Positions 61,220 to 64,000 of a stretch of DNA of 64,000 nucleotides are shown one piece after another. The notes under the pieces were generated by a model. It was not told where the DNA came from, ran no database searches, and worked only from the letters and a program-made list of their open reading frames with translations. The DNA comes from JALYRV01 sp040902895. GTDB lineage: Bacteria > Acidobacteriota > Vicinamibacteria > Vicinamibacterales > SCN-69-37. The translations under genes were made by a program, and so were the position numbers. Location of the stretch: the NCBI GenBank assembly GCA_040902895.1, contig JBBDWL010000066.1:62001-126000 (forward strand). Direction: 5' to 3'. Within the stretch, counting starts at the first letter, position 1. Each line of letters begins with the position of its first letter.

Positions 61220-63298
61220 CTACTGCTGATCTATTGTCGTTGCCGCCGGGCGCTTGTGTTTATCGAACCAGTACCGCAGATACAGCTGCGTGCGCATGAA
61301 GTTTGAGGGGCGCGAAGACGTGCCGTGCCATTCTTCGTTGAAACGAATCATGGCGGTGGGCACCTTGCGCAGCTTCAGCGCGCTGTAGAACTGTTCGGTC
61401 TGCGGCATGGGCGTGCGCAGATCGTTCACGCCCGTCATCAGCATCGTCGGTGTCTTGACGTTGCCGACGTAGGTGAGCGGCGAGCGGCGCAGGTGCTCGC
61501 TCGGATCGTCCCACGGCAGCTTCTCGAAGTTGTAGTACCAGCTTGCGCCGTCTGTCGTGCCGACGAAGCTGAGCCAGTCGACGACCGGACAGTTCGCTGA
61601 CGCCGCGGCGAAGCGATCGGTGTGACCGACAATCCAGGCCGTGAGCACGCCGCCGCCGCTGCAGCCGGTGACGAACATGTTGCGCTCGTCGACGAAACCC
61701 TTCTTCAGCAGCGCGTCGACGCCGGCCATCAGATCGTCGTAGTCCTTCGACGGATACGCGCGCATGATCATGTTGCCGAACTCGCTGCCGTAGCCGGTGC
61801 TGCCGCGCGGATTCGTGTAGAGGATCACATAGCCGTTCGCCGCGTGCTCCTGCCAGGCGTAGTTGAAGCCGACGTTGTACATCCCGTGCGGGCCGCCGTG
61901 AATGTGCAGCTGCATCGGATACTTCTTCGCCGGATCGAAGTCGGGCGGCGTGATGTACCAGCCCTGCACCTTCAGCCCGTCGGGCGCCGTGTACCACATC
62001 TCGGTGAGCTTCCCGAGCTTCACGCCGGCGAGGATGTCGGCGTTGACGTCGGTGAGCTGTGTGAAGGCATCCGGGTTCGAGATCTGAAACCGCACGACAT
62101 CGCCCGGCTTCTCCGGCGTCGTCAGCGTGCCGACGGCGATGCCGCTCGCACCGATGTCCGACGTCGCGAGCATGTGCGTGCCGTTGGTCACCTGCGTCAC
62201 GCGGCCAGCTTGCCCTGAGCCTGTCGAAGGGCCGATAGGAAGCCAATACAGGTTCTGCGTGCCTTCGCTGTTCGCCGTGAAGTACACGCCCGAGCTGTCT
62301 GGTTTCCAGGTGATGTTCGACGGCGACCGATCCCAGTCGCCCGACACGAGCTGCGGGTTCGATCCGTCGGCGTTCATCACGTACAGCCGCTGATCGATCC
62401 AGGTGTTCTTCGTCCAGTCGTAGCCGGTGTATGCGACGCGCTTGCCGTCGGGCGAGGGCACCGGACCGCTGTCGGGTCCCTTGCGCTTCGTCAGCTGGCG
62501 AACGGCGCGCGACGCGATGTCGACCGCATAGATATCCGACTCGCGCCACTGATACTCGGCGTCTTCAGAGCGGTTGCCGCTGAAGAGCAGCGACTTGCCG
62601 TCGGGCGTCCAGCGCGGATTGTTGTGATCCCATTTACCCGCGGTCAGCTGCCGTGGCGTGCCGCCCGTTGCCGGCACCACGAACAAGTGACGGTAGCCCG
62701 TGTCGGTGAAGCCGCTGCGGTCACGCCGATAGTTCAGGCGCTCGACGATGCGAGGGGTTTCGACCCATTTGGCGCCTGAGGGCGCTTTGGGCAGGCGGAT
62801 GGGCCAGCTCGTGCGATCCTCGAGCTGCATCGAGAACGCGAGCCACTGTCCGTCTGGCGACCATTCGATCGCGGAAGGGCCGGAGTCGAGCCGCGTGATC
62901 TGCGACGTGGCGCCTTCGGCGTCCATCCAGCGTACCCAGATCTGGCTGCCGCGCGGCTCGCCCTCGGATGTGTAGGCAATGCGATCCCCTGTTGGCGACC
63001 AGGTTGCATTCGAGCCCTTGACGAGGAACCGGTTGCGGCTGCCATCGGCGTTCATGATCCAGACAGACGACTCGCGGCGGTCGTTGATCTTGTCAGTCCA
63101 GCCCCGTGTATAAATGATCTGCTTTCCGTCGGGCGACAGCTGCGGACCCGAAACCGTTTCGAGGTCGAGATATTTTTCGAGCGTGATCCGATCGGACGCC
63201 GGCGGCATCGGATCGGTGGAACGGGTCTGCGTCTGGGCCGCCATCAACGCCGGCAGAGCGGCAATCACGAGCGCGATGAGGTGACGTCGTTTGATCAT
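61220..63298 (-). CDS. Secreted S9-family peptidase (acylaminoacyl/prolyl oligopeptidase type)
   Basis: 692 residues from the ATG at 63298 with TGGAGGAACC upstream as ribosome binding site. Signal peptide 'RHLIALVIAALPALMAAQ'. Residues about 35-420 form a WD40-like propeller with 'LSPDGKQIIYTRG', 'WSPDGQWLAFSM' and 'PSPDGKRVAYTGYDW'. The C-terminal alpha/beta hydrolase domain has Ser547 in 'TGCSGGGVL', Asp626 in 'GVNDLRTPM' and His658 in 'EEWHGTSS'. The nucleophile elbow reads GCSGG instead of the usual GGSGG. A 10-residue stretch 'PSTGSGQAGR' in the propeller is encoded by a REP-like repeat (62206-62232). Likely a periplasmic exopeptidase acting on short peptides. Confidence 0.95.
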   Translation of the reverse strand: MIKRRHLIALVIAALPALMAAQTQTRSTDPMPPASDRITLEKYLDLETVSGPQLSPDGKQIIYTRGWTDKINDRRESSVWIMNADGSRNRFLVKGSNATWSPTGDRIAYTSEGEPRGSQIWVRWMDAEGATSQITRLDSGPSAIEWSPDGQWLAFSMQLEDRTSWPIRLPKAPSGAKWVETPRIVERLNYRRDRSGFTDTGYRHLFVVPATGGTPRQLTAGKWDHNNPRWTPDGKSLLFSGNRSEDAEYQWRESDIYAVDIASRAVRQLTKRKGPDSGPVPSPDGKRVAYTGYDWTKNTWIDQRLYVMNADGSNPQLVSGDWDRSPSNITWKPDSSGVYFTANSEGTQNLYWLPIGPSTGSGQAGRVTQVTNGTHMLATSDIGASGIAVGTLTTPEKPGDVVRFQISNPDAFTQLTDVNADILAGVKLGKLTEMWYTAPDGLKVQGWYITPPDFDPAKKYPMQLHIHGGPHGMYNVGFNYAWQEHAANGYVILYTNPRGSTGYGSEFGNMIMRAYPSKDYDDLMAGVDALLKKGFVDERNMFVTGCSGGGVLTAWIVGHTDRFAAASANCPVVDWLSFVGTTDGASWYYNFEKLPWDDPSEHLRRSPLTYVGNVKTPTMLMTGVNDLRTPMPQTEQFYSALKLRKVPTAMIRFNEEWHGTSSRPSNFMRTQLYLRYWFDKHKRPAATTIDQQ
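62206..62232. repeat. REP-like palindrome inserted in the S9 peptidase gene
   Basis: Minus-strand CCCTTCGACAGGCTCAGGGC, with pairing GCCCT/AGGGC ends, a style of dispersed repeat found in many GC-rich genomes. It is in frame and encodes 'STGSGQAG' within a propeller loop. Confidence 0.6.
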
Positions 63299-63340
63299 GG
63301 TTCCTCCAGAGACGCGTAATCTACAGGCTGGAGCCTGTTT

Positions 63341-64000
63341 TTGAAAATCTGGCCGGGTCAGCCTTACCCCCTCGGCGCCACATGGGATGGGTTCGGCACC
63401 AACTTCTCGCTGTTTTCGGAAGTCGCCACGCGGGTCGAGCTCTGCCTGTTCGATGAACAGGGAGCCGAGACCCGAGTGGATCTGCCGGAGAACACGGCGC
63501 TCTGCTGGCACGGTTATCTGCCGCAGGTGGGTCCGGGACAGCGCTACGGCTACCGCGTGCATGGACCGTGGGCGCCTGCCGAAGGGCATCGCTGCCATCC
63601 GTCGAAGCTGCTGATCGATCCGTACGCGAAGGCGATCGACGGCGACGTGCAGTGGAACGAAGCCGTGTTCGACTATCGCTTCGACGCGCCCGTGGGTCCG
63701 GTCAACGACAGCGACAGCGGGCCGTTCGTGCCCAAGTCGGTGGTCATCAATCCATTCTTCGACTGGAGCAGCGACAAGCAGCCGCGCATTCCCTGGCACA
63801 AGACGCTCGTGTACGAGGCGCACGTGCGCGGCTTCACGATGCGGCATCCCGCGATTCCTGAAGAGATGCGCGGCACCTACGCGGCGCTCACGCATCCGGC
63901 GGCGATCGATCACTTGAGGAATCTCGGCGTGACGGCCGTTGAGTTGATGCCCGTGCACCATTTCGTGCACGACTCGATTCTGATCGGCCGCGGCCTCAGA
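63341..64000 (+). CDS. glgX: Glycogen debranching enzyme GlgX, N-terminal part (runs off the window)
   Basis: The frame is open from a TTG at 63341 to the right edge (220 codons). I chose the TTG start because it has GGAG at 63330-63333 and gives 'LKIWPGQPYPLGATWDG', the conserved GlgX N-terminus; no ATG lies in frame before it. The CBM48-type domain follows ('GTNFSLFSEVATRVELCLFD', 'QRYGYRVHGPWAPAEGHRCH', 'LLIDPYAKAIDGDVQW'), then the start of the GH13 barrel with 'KTLVYEAHVRGFTMRHP' and 'LGVTAVELMPVHHF'. It removes alpha-1,6 branches from glycogen. It is divergent from the S9 peptidase, with 42 bp between starts. Confidence 0.92.
   Translation, partial: MKIWPGQPYPLGATWDGFGTNFSLFSEVATRVELCLFDEQGAETRVDLPENTALCWHGYLPQVGPGQRYGYRVHGPWAPAEGHRCHPSKLLIDPYAKAIDGDVQWNEAVFDYRFDAPVGPVNDSDSGPFVPKSVVINPFFDWSSDKQPRIPWHKTLVYEAHVRGFTMRHPAIPEEMRGTYAALTHPAAIDHLRNLGVTAVELMPVHHFVHDSILIGRGLR

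Overview
The window is high-GC, densely packed bacterial DNA, most likely from an acidobacterium of the Vicinamibacteria type. That is an inference from gene content: four MacB/FtsX-like 'ADOP' permeases (acidobacterial duplicated orphan permeases), three of them directly downstream of a PadR regulator, together with an Oar-like TonB receptor, DUF1800/DUF1501 and DUF5777 proteins, secreted S9 and M28 peptidases and many secreted hydrolases. No rRNA, tRNA, CRISPR array, phage or transposase gene was seen.

Layout. 1-4.2 kb: end of an unknown gene, a DinB-like protein, a GyrB/ParE subunit, an SGNH lipoprotein and a small membrane protein. 4.2-8.1 kb: PadR-ADOP pair and a quinone oxidoreductase. 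8.2-16.4 kb: a histidine kinase / OmpR regulator / DUF885-like operon divergent from a secreted protein and an Oar-like receptor. 16.4-17.1 kb: a four-helix-bundle gene between direct repeats. 17.1-23.6 kb: an orphan ADOP permease, a DAO-family oxidoreductase and a DUF1800-DUF1501 pair. 23.7-25 kb: a gene remnant and a VapBC-type toxin-antitoxin pair. 25-30.3 kb: a TPR protein, a PadR with a frameshifted ADOP gene, and a 5'-truncated DUF5777 gene. 30.3-36.5 kb: CHRD lipoprotein, serine hydrolase, amidohydrolase, DUF763 protein and glnS. 36.5-40.5 kb: a HicBA-like pair whose antitoxin carries an extra N-terminal domain, then a third PadR-ADOP pair. 40.5-41.9 kb: phosphoglycolate phosphatase and a TonB-domain protein.

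From 59.8 down to 41.9 kb nearly everything lies on the minus strand: gamma-glutamyltransferase, an FMN hydroxy-acid oxidase translationally coupled to an Nramp-like transporter, then hisI-G-D-C-B-H-F-A, an M28 membrane peptidase, an MFS exporter, a PQQ-type sugar dehydrogenase coupled to a MurE-like ligase, and an epimerase. In front of hisI lies a short leader ORF with six His codons among seven, followed by a terminator hairpin: a textbook-style his attenuator. The window ends with a PrsW-like protease, a small membrane protein, an S9 peptidase and the start of glgX.

A second theme is short repeats of several families (GATCACC units, GGCCTA units, GATTGAAGATTG units, and REP-like palindromes). 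They sit at gene ends and often supply the last codons, the stop codon or even the start codon of genes.
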